DNA from: Lytechinus variegatus
Lineage: Eukaryota > Echinodermata > Echinoidea > Temnopleuroida > Toxopneustidae
NCBI RefSeq assembly: GCF_018143015.1
Contig: NC_054750.1
Location: 8,522,501 to 8,586,500, forward strand
DNA length: 64,000 nucleotides
Reading direction: 5' to 3'
Position numbers and translations under genes: made by a program. A model generated the notes under the pieces. The model was not told the DNA's origin. It did no database searches and saw nothing but the letters and a program-made list of their open reading frames with translations. Shown here piece after piece: positions 37,552-52,200 of this stretch (its first letter is position 1; each line of letters opens with the position of its first letter).

Positions 37552-38126
37552 AGGTCCAGCCCACCCCAGAAAATGCTGATTTTAATCAAGAGAGAAAAAT
37601 AAAACAAGCATAACGCTGGAAATTTCATCAAAATCGGATGTTAAATATCATGACATTTTAAAGTTTCGCTAATTTTTTTCCCACAAAACAGTAATATGCA
37701 CAATTTAGTGACATGCAATGAGAGAGTCGTGTCTATGATGTCCCTCACTATTTCTTTTATTCATTGTTTGAATTTACAGATTTAACAATAAGGTCCAACT
37801 AGACTCAACCATAAAATACTTAAACAATGGTAATTCCACATGGTCCGGGAGGAATTAAACTATGATCCACAAGACAACGGGGAGAAAATTAGAATATTTC
37901 AGATAATAAAATACAAAAGAAATAGTGAGTGACGTCATCGGTTCCCAAATTTGCAGACAGACCAAGCTGTGCATCAACCACTGCATTGTGAAATTAAGCC
38001 AAAATTTAAAAATGTCATAATTCTCTCTTATTCTACATCCGATTTGGATGACATTTTCAGTGTAATGCTCGTTTGCTTTTTCTCTTTTTATTCGAATCAA
38101 CTTTTTGTTGGGGGTGTACCTGTGCT
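37552..38126. mobile_element. TTAA MITE family 1, older copy
   Basis: AGGTCCAGCCCACCCC ... GGGGGTGTACCTGTGC with TTAA at the right (38127-38130). The left flank is mutated. The interior aligns with 23149-23726. Confidence 0.8.
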
Positions 38127-38840
38127 TTAAGTTCATTAAGGTCCCCTCTGTTAAGGTAAACATTGAAGAGATTGATTTAGGAGTACTAATTTCTCGATCA
38201 ATAACCGGGACATTTATGAAAAAAGCATGAGCCGTTAATAAATCCCATTACAGGACTGAAATGTGGTTACTATTGATAATGTGAATAAAAAATATTTCAT
38301 ATTCGTATATCAATACTGAGCAAAATCATTACACGACCATATGATACATTTTGTTTCAGATCACGGGATGAACTCTGTGTTCTTGGGGAAACCCCATGCA
38401 TCTTAAACCCCAAACACACAGGTACTTTTATTACGTAATTTTGGCTTAGATCTTGACAGTTCGGAAGACTGATATTTTCAATACTAAAATGCTACCCATG
38501 CATGTCTTTGGTGTTCTTTTTTAAATATGGATTTTCCACATGGCGATACGCATGATAATTTTTCGAAGAATTATACGTTTTTTTTAATGTAGGCATCCAT
38601 ATTGGTAGTTAAGCAGTTATAGTTTTTAGAGAATGAATTAATACCCGAACGTCATATCCTTTTTGAAATATTATTTATCGTTTTGTCTACTTTACACGGT
38701 GAAGCCTTATCAGGGTTTTGAACACGGTTTTTCTTAAAGGCCCTGCATACATAAATACAAAAAATGTCTACATTGAACTAGATATAATAAAGTAACACCG
38801 ATGAAAAGTGCCTAGAAGTTGTCCCTCATATTTGCGGGAT
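38127..38840. other. Spacer, nothing recognised
   Basis: AT-rich, no supported feature. Confidence 0.35.
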
Positions 38841-39046
38841 TTAACACCAAGCTCTGGAAAAAAAAAGTTTATCGGAAAACACCAGAGGTGTTGAAAAATC
38901 ACCACTTCGGCTTTGGGCTAACACCAGATAGGCATTTAAACAACACTAATCATTGTTAAATCAATACCGGTTTGATTCTTATCTGGTGTTGTTTCCTTAA
39001 TAGATACCGGGATGGTGTTAAATCAACACCGGTGTTTTGGCAGTGT
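38841..39046. mobile_element. TAACACC-type element, diverged copy
   Basis: Contains repeated TAACACC/GGTGTT motifs (GAAAACACCAGAGGTGTTGA, AATCAACACCGGTGTTTTGG). The ends are not as clear as in the copy at 28378. Confidence 0.5.
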
Positions 39047-39906
39047 AAATCTGCCATCGTCAACTTTGATCAATAATACACCATTTTCCTTTTATTCAAA
39101 TAATGATTAAAATCATCAGAAATCTACAAAACACAATTGGCCTCCACCTACTATAACATATACAAAATATAAATGATAAATAATGAGATAAATCAAGATT
39201 ATATGCAGTACTGCTCTTTGCATAAAGCCATTTAGCTAACTCTTCGCTTCAAAGGCGTTTACAGCATATTTGCTTTAAGAATAGTAGTATTTGGTTTAAG
39301 TTTAATCCAAACAAAGATGAAAAGAAAATCAATTAAAAATTCATACAAGAGTATCAAAGGTTGAAACTAATAAGACTAGATAGCTGTTAAACAGCTGTTA
39401 AACTAGGTAACTACATACCTAGGATGGAATGATGTATGCATAATCAGATAATAGGCCCTTTGTTGATCAGATGAGAACCGGTAAAATAAAATATACACCT
39501 CCAGAGTTAAACAACTTTCTCTTCCTAAAAGAAAGGAGTCAGAGGACTGTCCAGCTATTTTGAATACTAGAAATAACCTTGGACGATTTCCCATCATTTC
39601 TTGATATTATCTGAGCATTTCTATCAACAATTTCAAGTCATTCCCAGTAGTAATGATATCCAAGTGGCTAGTATAGTGTTATGTGCTCTACAGGAATTGA
39701 ACATTATTATCAAAATGATCATAATCCCACTAGCATATAAGTTGTAATGTCAAATAGCTAATGGGATAGGCGGTCCTGACTCACACGCATTCTTACATAG
39801 GCACCGTGTAGAGACAAATTTAGCTCTTAATCATTTAAAAGATCTAGCATAAAACCATTAACCGGTAGAATACGAATATTACTGTTTTAGTGACAAAAAT
39901 GATAAT
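39047..39906. other. Spacer downstream of the calponin-like gene
   Basis: AT-rich, nothing recognised. May include distal 3' sequence of the minus-strand gene. Confidence 0.35.
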
Positions 39907-40060
39907 ACCTCGGTCACATTGCTCAACGGCAAGTCGAAAACTGCCCTTTTATTCATTTTTATGCAAATCACCAACAATAATTATGTAGCTAATGCCAAAA
40001 AAATGCTAAAACGGCTGTTTACTTGCCGTAAGGCCGCCTTAGAGCAAATGTGACCGAGGT
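39907..40060. mobile_element. 154-bp MITE (ACCTCGGTCACATT ends)
   Basis: ACCTCGGTCACATTGCTC at the left and GAGCAAATGTGACCGAGGT at the right. TA/AT flanks are seen on both sides. Confidence 0.85.
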
Positions 40061-40242
40061 ATTCCGATAGGGCCTTTCCCCATCTAACTTTTGATTTTTT
40101 TTTTTATAACCAAAGCCTGTGGATGCAAGAGGATGCCCCCCCCCCCCTGTCGTGACCAGCGGGTGCAATGCGTTTGTATAATTTTATCCGAATTAAAATA
40201 CATCAACATGGTCACACAATCTACTAGACCCAACTTCCTCTT

Positions 40243-43200
40243 CTAATCTAAAATCGCTCTGGTCTTTCCAAAATTTTGACCGGCCTGAGAGGCCCCTTTG
40301 TTAGAACCAGCCTGCAGTCCTATCACCCCTTCACCGGCTCGCAGCTGCTCCTCGGTGAACTCTCGTTTGTTCTGTGTTGCTTCTTCTGGACCAAGCGTCG
40401 GCCCGTTGTAACCGACTTTTTGTGCCTTTCTACCAAGAGCGAAAATGCCATTGACGACCTGTGAGAGAAAGGATAGATTAATAAATGAAAACAAGGATGA
40501 TCACAAACTGGGAGAAATACAGCGGAACAGTACTGATCAATGGAGTAATGAGAGTATCCGGCCAGGCCTTGTGCCATCAAAATATGCATACAGTGGGGAT
40601 TGTCATTTCAGAACGGATGAATTCCTACTAATGTTCCGGAAAACGATGAAAGGCAAACCGCATATGCTAAGGCTACTTCTAAACATTACCACATTCGCAA
40701 GTAGGTTTGTATGGTTGAATTGTTCGTATTTGTAATAATATTGTCACAAATGTGAGAACAATGCACGTGACTGATTTATGAGTGGACCATGGACCTGGAA
40801 ACAGGGGTTACTGGGGTTTCAGATCAACATACACTGGCATGCACGCTGTGGATATAAAATTACATCCAGCCATTTACTTTTTTATGTCAACTGTCGACAA
40901 ACAACTTTTTGTATGTCGACTTGGCGATATCACGCCATGTCGACATACCACATTTTGCATGTTGACTTGAAGAGATAACGTATCTCGCTATGTTAACAAA
41001 CAACTTTTCATTATGTCAGGTTAGCGTGATAACGCCGGGCCTAGCTTGCCATCTCGACAAGTCCAAAACTCCAAATGTAGGAATAAAAGCAAATTCACTT
41101 CCAAATCGTAATGAAGACATCATCTGCTAAGGCTTGAAGTGGATTTGGACTTTATTCCGATCACGAACTGTGCAGCAAGGCAGAATTTCAATGAGTGCAC
41201 TCAGCCGGCGCCAGTTAGCGTCAGTTCGCGCCAATGCAAACGACGTTTAGTGTTGCTAAGGTGCCTTGTGGCGTGCAGTGTCTCAAACTGTCTCCTAAGT
41301 TCTGGCGTGTGGTGGCGCGGGCGCGAAACGACACCAAAAACAAAAGGCACCTTATTGGCGACACTAGGCGCCAAAGCCGATTAGCATTGGCGCGAACTGG
41401 CACCAACTGGCGCTGGTCCAGGGGACCCCTTGGATCTTTCAACGTAGATGAAAATGTGATTTGTTAAAACAAAAAAAATCGTGTCGTGATCGGATTGCGT
41501 AGTGTGCAGCGGGCGTTGAGTAAAATGATCGATAAATTTTATGATAATGTTCTAGTCATTGGGAGGTCATAAACAACATAATTACCTGTGGGATGTTGCC
41601 TGCCTCGTATAAGTCCACAGTTTGAAACAGATCCACCTTGTTCATTCCTAGGTTTTCGCATCCTGTCAAAAAATTCCCAATATTTTCCATCTGCAAAGGA
41701 AAATGAGTTGTCATATTTCATATTATTAAAGGTGTTGGGTTTATCTAATTCTGGGGGCAGCACTGTATCACATGGGATATAATTTGCCACAAACACCTAT
41801 CGTTCTTCCTACATTTGATGATTAATTTCAAATAAATCCATTCTCATTTCGCAATTTTTGAAAGTTGCGAGCACTTTGTGGAATGAAACTCATTGTCATA
41901 TTCGAGTAACAACAACAACAACAAAAGGCCTGTCATTGTGGATGGTATCATCGGTATGAAAGCTAAATAATAATTTTCTGAAAGGTTAACATAATATAAT
42001 TATGAACAAGCATCGAGGATATGAATGTGACTTTGTCTTTTGGGGAAAGACACTCTAAAAGCAAACAAAGTAGGAGTACAAGATGTCCGCCGAAAATCGA
42101 GATGCTCCCAAAAATTAAAGGAATTATATACCTGGATTAATATTCATTTTTGTTTTTAAGTCCATGGCCCCGTTTCATTACGATTTTTTTATAACAAATC
42201 CACAAATACTAAAAAATAAATAAAACTGACAGCCAGTCAGAATGAAGGATTTCAGTAGCTGTTAACAGTTATTACAAATTATAACAACTTGTATGAAATG
42301 GGCCCCATCAGGTGAGACCGCTAAGCCACAATTTAAATGAAGCGACTTAACAATAATTTGTAGGCCTCTGTTTGCAGAAGTGTAGTGGTTTAGTCACTTG
42401 ACACTTAAATCTAAAGGTCAAGAGTTCGAATCCCCCTGGTGCTATTTTCTTTTGGTAAGGAACTTAAGAAGGTCAAGTCCACCCCAGAAAAATGTTCATT
42501 TGAATCAGTAGAGAAAAGGCCAACAAGATAACGCTGAAAATGTCATCAAAATCAGGTGTAAAATTAGAAAGATATGACATTTTAAATTATGCTTATTTTT
42601 GAATAAATAGTTATATGAACAAGTCAGAGACATGCACATGAGAGAGTCGATGATGTCCATCACTCACTGTTTCTTTTTTTTTAATGTTTAAAATGTACAA
42701 TATTTCAATTTTTATAATAGAGACCATCTTGACTGAACCAAAATGTTAATTCTGTCATGTTCAGAGAGGAATAAATCCTTCTTTCACATGACAATAAGGG
42801 AAAAATATGAGTATTTCAAATAATAAAATACAAAAGACAATCGTGAGTGGATGACGTCATCAGTCTCCTCATTTGCATACCGACAAGGTGGGTGTTTCAT
42901 AAAGCTGTTCGTAAGATAAGAACGACTTTAAGAACGACTGGTGATCCTTTCTTTTGGTAAATGGTATACACCATAGGCGATGCATTGGTTTAGCGCGTAA
43001 GAAAGGATCACCAGTCGTTCTTAAAGTCACTCTTAACTTACGAACAGCTTTATGAAACGACCCCCAGGATATGCATATACTGTCTTGTAAAATTAAGCGA
43101 AATTTTAAAATGTCGTAACTCTCTTATGTTACAACCAATTTTTACAACTTCTTGCGTTATGCTAATTGTATTTTTTTTTCTTTCTTTTCAACATTATCTT

Positions 43201-46200
43201 TATTTTGGGATGAACTTGTCCTAAAACGGTTGCCTTGTCGCCATGTTGATCTCTATTGCGAAAAGGTGATGGATCTATTAACAATATAAACGTAAAGCGC
43301 TTAGAAACAAGTATTGAGCGATATGTAACTCTTGCCACGATCTTATGTGACTGAAGGCCTCACAAAGTTTTTTTTTAGCAAATTTTCGAACATACCAGTA
43401 GTAAAGCCCCAAACAGTGAAGTGAATACAATACAATGTTTTCCTTTTACACAAACAGACGACATGTTCCTGCCATAGCCTACACGTTGTTTCTATAAAAA
43501 TTCGTTTATTTGCTCCTAGTGAAGGTGTGACGTAACAATGCAAATTAAACTATTTTAGCACCTGGCTTTTAGAATGTCACGAAATTGCCATCATCCACAA
43601 CATTTTTATTATACTCTACAAACTATTTGGAATTAACGTACTTACCTGTTTAAAAGCCATCTTACTTGAGTTGATTTTTTTCACTGATCCCGGCCTGATA
43701 ACGTTGATCAAACTGCGTGAAAAAAAAATTAATTAAATTTAAAAGTATATTGAAGGGGTTTATATTTCACACATCCGCTCGCAAGACTGGTAATCTTGAC
43801 TTTGAGATGAAATGGATATCCCAAATCTTCAGGTTCAACATAAACGTAGTCAGGGGCGGAACCAGCTTTGTCCAATAAGAGAAGGGGCGGAAAACTATTC
43901 TCGAACGGCTGCTCCAGCGAGTCTTCTAGAGATTCAAGTTGAAGTACTGTCTTATAAGATTTCTTCAGTCTACATAAATAATACCAGCGCAAAGCTCGAG
44001 ATGAAATTTATTGATGACCTGACACGGGACATTTTACGGACTATTTGTGAGAATTAATTGATAGAATCTGTTACATTTCTCACCAAACAAAATATGCAAG
44101 CACAGAGCGCAAGCTAATTTTATTAATAAACCGATCTGCACAACGAGACATTCTTAGCACTTATATACACAGGGTGTTTCTAAAAAAAGTAACCGAAGTT
44201 CAAAGGTCAGGTATATCAAGAATGCATGATTTATTCTTGGGATTTCTATTCAATATATTTGAGTAACTCATCAACTGTAATTTGACACCTTCTTTAGGTC
44301 ACAATTGTCACAGGTCAAAAATTTATGGTCCATCGAAGGCGAAAGGTACAAAACCCACTCTTTCAAATTTTGGGGTTTTAATGTATATGCACGAAAGTCG
44401 AAACCCACCTCGTTATAATGTTTTGGTTTCAACAGAGATTTTTCCCTGCAAATTTCAGTGAAATATTACCCTTATAACATATTGCGAGTAAATGTAACAA
44501 AACTGCATATGGTGTCTAGCATTTCGGTTCAGCACATCCTAATTTGCAGGCATAAGATGTTCTTCGTCACGATTCCCCAATGGTTTTATACAATGTAAAA
44601 ACTGCGGTGTTAAAACTGGCACCAATTGGTGTTAATAGAGGACCACACCTGCGGTGTTAACATTACACCCTAGAGATTAAACATAACACCAAAGAGTGTA
44701 AATGTAACAACAAAGGTGTTGTAATAACACCTATAGGTGTGAAACTAACACCAATTTAATACCAGTGTAAAATAACTGGTGTGGTCCTCTGTGTACACCG
44801 GTTAACACCACAGTTTTTGCTGTGTAGAAGAGCAATGCAAGATATGCAGCATCGACTATGAGGTACTGTGAAAATGTTAAAGAGTGTCAGTGCAAAAGGT
44901 TTGGGGTGAACGACGTGTTCAACAAAGATTGAAGACAACTAATATGTAAATGCCAGTAACTCACAAAAGGTTAACAATGGGGATAGCATTTCACTGAAAT
45001 TTGGAAGGGAAAACTGATGAAACAGAGACCTTACAACAAAGGTGGGTTTCGTGCATGTACATTAAAACCCAAAACTTGGAAAAGTAGGTTTTGCACCCTT
45101 TGCGGCGGCCTTCGACTGACCATAACTTTGTGACCGATGACAACTGTGACGCAAAGAAGGTGTCAAATTAAAGTTGATGAGTTACTCAAGTATGTAAAAC
45201 AGCAATCACAAGAATAAATAATGTTGATAAAGCTGACCTTTGAACTTCGGTACCTTTTTTTTAGAAACACTCGGTATAATGATGCATAAGTATAATAAAT
45301 AAAGCCAGCCAGCGCGAGGTGTGAGCTGTATTTTTGATAAAAGTATCTGAGAAAGGGATATATAAGTCTATGGTCTTCAACTGATACACCTACAATTGTA
45401 ATAGGAGGCCGAAATAAGCACAACAATACACAATGTCATGCAACTTGCCCCCCCCCCGGGGGGGGGGGGGGCTACTTCCATTCACGAGTGGATACCATGC
45501 ATGCGCGACCATGGGGTCTCGAAAAGCACCCTAAACACGTAATTTCCATATTATGAAAATGCACCCCTTAACAAGTATTGGCGTGTGAAACCCTACCCTT
45601 AACAATTATTGGAAACAATACGATACTCATGGCAAATATTCCCTGAAATGAACCCCTAAACAAGGGGTGTCTGGAAAACGAAGACCGAAGACCGAAGACC
45701 GGGGACACATATCACACTCGTGTGAAAGCGTTTGTAGTTCACGCACGAAGTGTGTACAAAGCAGTGCAAAGTGTGTACAAAACACGTGCGCGGGTTAGAA
45801 TGGACTTTGGACCTTGCCCCCTACACATGTTCTCCCATTGACATAACGCATGTCCCCGGTCTTCGATCTTCGTTTTCCAGACCTGTTGTTGGGTGTCTGG
45901 AAAACGAAGACAGAAGACCGGGGCCATCGCATCCGTCTAGCTAAAATAAACCATTATTATATTCAGATCAAATTCAGGAATATTCTGATATTGGATATGT
46001 AATGAACTATGATTGGTTAATGATTAATTGTATGGATATCGTAATGTGAATGATAATTGATTGAGCAATATATCGCGCTCAGCTCAGCTGGCATTAAAAT
46101 TTTATACCATTGACATAACGCATGTCCCCGGTCTTCGATCTTCGTTTTCCAGACCTGTTGTTGGGTGTCTGGAAAACGAAGACAGAAGACCGGGGACATG

Positions 46201-49200
46201 CGTTATGTCAATGGTATAAAATTTTAATGCCAGCTGAGCTGAGCGCGATATATTGCTCAATCAATTATCATTCACATTACGATATCCATACAATTAATCA
46301 TTAACCAATCATAATTCATTACATATCCAATATCAGAATATTCCTGAATTTGATCTGAATATAATAATGGTTTATTTTAGCTAGACGGATGCGATGGCCC
46401 CTGTCTTCTGTCTTCGTTTTCCAGACACCCAACAACAGGTCTGGAAAACGAAGATCGAAGACCGGGGACATGCGTTATGTCAATGGTATAAAATTTTAAT
46501 GCCAGCTGAGCTGAGCGCGATATATTGCTCAATCAATTATCATTCACATTACGATATCCATACAATTAATCATTAACCAATCATAATTCATTACATATCC
46601 AATATCAGAATATTCCTGAATTTGATCTGAATATAATAATGGTTTATTTTAGCTAGACGGATGCGCGATGCCCCCGGTCTTTTTTATTCGTTTTCCAGAC
46701 ACCCAACAACAGGTCTGGAAAACGAAGATCGAAGACCGGGGACATGCGTTATGTCAATGGTATAAAATTTTAATGCCAGCTGAGCTGAGCGCGATATATT
46801 GCTCAATCAATTATCATTCACATTACGATATCCATACAATTAATCATTAACCAATCATAATTCATTACATATCCAATATCAGAATATTCCTGAATTTGAT
46901 CTGAATATAATAATGGTTTATTTTAGCTAGACGGATGCGATGGCCCCGGTCTTCTGTCTTCGTTTTCCAGACACCCAACAACAGGTCTGGAAAACGAAGA
47001 TCGAAGACCGGGGACATGCGTTATGTCAATGGTATAAAATTTTAATGCCAGCTGAGCTGAGCGCGATATATTGCTCAATCAATTATCATTCACATTACGA
47101 TATCCATACAATTAATCATTAACCAATCATAATTCATTACATATCCAATATCAGAATATTCCTGAATTTGATCTGAATATAATAATGGTTTATTTTAGCT
47201 AGACGGATGCGCGATTCCCCCGGTCTTCTGTCTTCGTTTTCCAGACACCCAACAACAGGTCTGGAAAACGAAGATCGAAGACCGGGGACATGCGTTATGT
47301 CAATGGTATAAAATTTTAATGCCAGCTGAGCTGAGCGCGATATATTGCTCAATCAATTATCATTCACATTACGATATCCATACAATTAATCATTAACCAA
47401 TCATAATTCATTACATATCCAATATCAGAATATTCCTGAATTTGATCTGAATATAATAATGGTTTATTTTAGCTAGACGGATGCGATGGCCCCGGTCTTC
47501 TGTCTTCGTTTTCCAGACACCCAACAACAGGTCTGGAAAACGAAGATCGAAGACCGGGGACATGCGTTATGTCAATGTTATAAAATTTTAATGCCAGCTG
47601 AGCTGAGCGCGATATATTGCTCAATCAATTATCATTCAGGGCGATTCCACACTAGAACTTCAAAAATATCATAAATTTCAACATGCTTTCAATAAGTCAT
47701 AAGTAGTGTAATATTTTACTATGATACCTAAATTTTATGAAAATTATGAGTTTTAACCAAAAGTGAAGACAGATATAGTTTTTTTGGGGGAGAACAATGG
47801 AATTTTTAATTTTCAATAATTTTGCTCATTGAATAGTCAATTACAAATTCCACCTGAAACAATTATTTGCAAAGCAAGAGAAGATTGAAAATATTGCAGG
47901 TCAATAGAATAATATATCATTGATGGTTCCAAATAATATCTACAACATTTTCATGATCCATAATAGGGGCAGCCCTGATTTTTCCGAACCTATTTTTGGC
48001 AATGTCCCGTACGACACATGACAATGCAAAAGTTTTTCCTACAATTTTATTTTTGATGATGCAATTTCATAAAATGAGTTTCTCTTTGTTTGACCCATGG
48101 GTGATCGATTTATCCCATAAGGATCTAATTACTGCCCTTCATTTTTCAATTATTGTCCTATTAAAAAATGTCCCGTACGACACACAATATAATAATGCAT
48201 CTAATTGCAGGATTTGGATTCAGAAACCATAAATAGTAGGCATATTTAAATTCATTTAATTGATTTAACATAAAGTGAACTGAAAAAGTACTTTGTTTAT
48301 CTCCATAGAACATGAAATAGGTGATTCTAAACATTTTAATTGATTTCATGTAGGCTTATTCTTTTGTGAATCCCTTCAGCTAAACTGGTGATTTTCACTG
48401 ATCAGAGCAGGTTAATTTCTTTTCATTGAGCATGAAAAGAAAACCTTTATAATTATTTCAACCTAGCCTGGAAGATAACTTCCTCTTGCATGCTAATGTG
48501 GAATTATTATAAGATGTAAAAAAAATCATATCAATCATCATGATCATCTATTTGGACTTCCCTTGATGATTACTATTTTTTATATACAATATTGAAACTC
48601 CTTACTTTTTTCAAGTTGTAAAAAAAATCTTAAAAATAAGACAAACCATATGGTTTCATGAAATGCAGATGGGTTTGAAAAAGTAGAACCGCATTTCTTT
48701 AGACAAAAAAATTGTGACCAAAAAAGGGAAAAAAGTGACAGTTGTGACATATATCATGTAGATATACATTTTATATAAAAAATCATAACATCATGATCAT
48801 TTTAGCCCCATAATTTACACAAAGTTTCATTCATTTATTGTTTAGTGTTTGGAAATCATCAATTAGTTCCCTAAAATATAACTTCACACAAAACCTGAAG
48901 TTTTTCAGCTCGTAAAAATGCTGTGAACACTTGTACATTTCCCATCATGAAAAAAATTATAACATATTGCTCCCAATTGTATATATTGAGGTTTGTCCTG
49001 AATGACTGCTTATTAAAAGATTATTCATAAATAAGCAAGAATTTAGGGGCAATGCTCCTTCTGATTGATAAAAAGTTCATGTTTATTTATTCAGGCTGCC
49101 CAGTACAACACGCAGTGCCTGTACAACACACAAGTGTCCCGTACGACACACAAGTGTCCTGTACGACACACAATTGTCCCGTACGACACATTATTTTGTT

Positions 49201-52200
49201 TATGATATATTGACAGAAATATTCACCTAATAGCGGTTTCTAACCTAATGAATGTCTTAGTTTGATGGGATTATCATTATCATCAGCCAAATAATGTGAT
49301 TGAAGAAGTCAAAGTGACATAAAGTAAGAAAGTTTGGCTTCAATTTAGAGATGTCCCGTACGACACATTTTGAATGTCCCGTACGCCACAATGTTGTCGA
49401 AAATTATAATTTGCTTTATTTATTCATGAATGTTTATTTTGCTTTCTATTGTAAATGTGTTTGTTCTTGGGTAATTGAGTGTCAATTTGAGTTCAGTTTC
49501 TATGAACTTTATCTGCCCAACTCACAGACTTTTGAGTACAAACTTGAGGTTTCTAAAAAAGCCACTTTTTCTGCGTCCGTACGACACATTACTATTTTTA
49601 ATCTGTAATATACAGGATGTGAATTCAAGTCATGTTAAGTCTTGGTTTTTCTTACACTCTGGTAGTAGTTGATGACCACCTATAGTTACTGGAATATTTT
49701 TTGTTTTTTTCTTGTCAAAAACTGTCAAATATTCTCTAAATGTCCCGTACGACACGTATGGAATCACCCTTCACATTACGATATCCATACAATTAATCAT
49801 TAACCAATCATATTTCATTACATATCCAATATCAGAATATTCCTGAATTTGATCTGAATATAATAATGGTTTATTTTAGCTAGACGGATGCGATGGCCCC
49901 GGTCTTCTGTCTTCGTTTTCCAGACACCCAACAACAGGTCTGGAAAACGAAGATCGAAGACCGGGGACATGCGTTATGTCAATGGGAGAACATGTGTAGG
50001 GGGCAAGGTCCAAAGTCCATTCTAACCCGCGCACGTGTTTTGTACACACTTTGCACTGCTTTGTACACACTTCGTGCGTGAACTACAAACGCTTTCACAC
50101 GAGTGTGATATGTGTCCCCGGTCTTCGGTCTTCGTTTTCCAGACACCCCCTAAACAAGTATGTTACGGGTCCTTCGGTCGTCGTCGGCTTTACCTTATTT
50201 AGTTTAGTACGACCCCACCTTCTACACCTCGCACAAATCGGACTCTAAACACGAAGTGTTAGGGCAAAAAGGACATCCTTTATAAAACATTTTTATTTTG
50301 TTTTATCATCCCGCAAATTCGACCCTAGACACGTAATTTTCCTAGTGAAATAGATAGGGGAAGGCGGGGTAAGTTGAGCATAGGGGCAAGTTGAGCCACC
50401 AGCCCAAGGCCAATAATGAATGAGTCAGACATTGTGGTGGTGTCATGTATTGATGACCCATAGCATAACCCCTAACCCCACCACATTGTTTTCAACTTTG
50501 AAACAAAAAGTAGTTTTTTTAGAGGGAAAAATATGAATTTCAGCCAAAAAAGTAAAAAAGAGTGTGAAATAGATAAGTGCTTTATAAACACACACATCTT
50601 TAAATATAATAAAGACATGATAACAACATTATTAGTTCAGGTATGGATCTTCATTCTTGTCATATTCTTTTATATGATGGATGCATAATAAATGTGTGGA
50701 TACAAAATTATCGCACTAAGTTCGCACTGGGGTAAGTTGAGCCAAACAGCATGGGGCAAGTTGAGCCATGGTAATTCCTATGGTAATGTATCTTAAAAAA
50801 CAAACAAACCATAAAAATCGATTGAAATGCTGGCTGAAAGGAGCAAATTTACATGACTGCTCTTTTCATTTTAAAGGATGTTAGTATTTATAGAGAATTA
50901 GCAAGTGAAAAGACTTTAAACAAAAAATTGACATGCTGGTTCTCCCCTCATACATTTTGTACATAGTTTTTGTGGCTCAACTTACCCCAGAAGGTGGCTC
51001 AAACTTACCCCATATATGGGGCAAGTTGAGCCATTTGACATCGTTTTTTTCAAAGGTCACGATGACTTTCAGTGTGGGGATAGAAAGTTATATATAGGTG
51101 GAAAATATTTCAGAATAAAATTTCAAGGCAAGGTACTTATTTCGACAAGATTATTAATCATATCAATTCTAACATGCAAAAAGCAAAAACTGTCACAACT
51201 TACCCCGCCTTCCCCTACCCTTTTTTCATTATTTTTGTTTTTGACACCCTTATCACGTTACGTACGTAACGTGCCCTATCGTGAACTCTACAGGAAAGAC
51301 ATCCTTTTTACGTGTTTTTTTGGTCGCGCATGGTATCCACTCGTCAATGTAAGTGCCCCCCCCCCCCGGGAACTTGCCATTATGATTATTATGTGCCATT
51401 ACTAAAATTGGCTTCACAAGTCTTTATACAATACCACATCATTCAAACTGTCATATTTACTGCTTTGTCAAAAAAAAAATTGTCCCCCCCAAAAACAAAC
51501 TGTTATGAGGTGGTATCGTATGAAGACCTAGAGATTTTATGGATTTTAAGGAGGCGGTGCTTAGCATACTCCAGACAAATGCAAGAAAATGAAATAAATA
51601 TTATTGAAATTATCATAGGTGAATCAAGGGGGCCTAAAGGGGACGCAGCCCCTCCCCCTCTTCCTCGACGTTCTTAAAAAAGGAAAAAGACGGGAAAGAA
51701 GAAAATGGGGAGGGGGAGGAGAAAAAAAAAAGAACAGGAAAAATGAGAGGAAAACGAGTGAATACAATATGAGGGGATAACTTAGAAAATGCAAAAACAA
51801 TGTTTCATGTCACCATATAAAATTTTCTCTCGCGCTAGGTGCTCGCATTACCTATTTGACGAGAAACATTACTTGCTCAATAAGCTGAAATGGAGCTTTA
51901 AAATATACATATTATTTAAGTTAATATACAAAGTACATTTCAGGTCGGACATAGAGCTATAATTATTTTGTTTGCTTTACAAATTAATTTTAAAAAATCC
52001 TCTGTAAAATGTCTGTTTTGTGGTCTCAATATCATAAATTAGCGCGCGCTTCGTGCACGCCCGTTTATTGAGATAACATGTTCTTTATTTTAAACGTGTT
52101 CAAATTATCCAGTTTCAGATCAAAATATCAAAAGTTTTGTGCTTAGGTACTTAATTCTGTGCAAAATTTGGTGAAAATTACATGGATTTCATTTTAGCTG

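Larger units (their letters stand above)
45665..50148. mobile_element. 4.5-kb foldback element made of 273-bp units
   Basis: Ends GGGTGTCTGGAAAACGAAG and CTTCGTTTTCCAGACACCC. The flanks carry CCTAAACAAG at 45655-45664 and again at 50149-50158, a target duplication of 8-10 bp (the G/C at the edge makes the count ambiguous). The first and last 190 bp are inverted copies (GTGTACAAAGCAGTGCAAAG etc.). Between them lie 273-bp units, and one of these is split by the insertion 47639-49769. No transposase frame was recognised, so it is non-autonomous. The duplication length would suit Mutator-like or related elements, but the superfamily is open. Confidence 0.85.
45458..51367. mobile_element. Outer palindromic element of the intronic nest
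   Basis: G-run then CTACTTCCATTCACGAGTGG at the left, and CCACTCGTCAATGTAAGTG then C-run at the right. Both are followed inward by GCGCGACCATGG / GGTCGCGCATGG and by an ACACGTAATTTCC / GACACGTAATTTTCC block. Its own sequence amounts to only about 600 bp. The rest is inserted elements (45665-50148 and 50357-51215). Confidence 0.75.

Noticed and set aside
46122..47674. A 60-residue open frame (starting MAPVFCLRFPDTQQQ) repeated five to seven times on both strands
   Set aside because: It is a by-product of the 273-bp satellite and its hairpin. The frames copy the repeat exactly and show no codon bias, start context or domain.
49115..49190. CRISPR-like 20-bp repeats
   Set aside because: Spacing leaves only 4 bp between motifs, there are no unique spacers, and the genome is eukaryotic.
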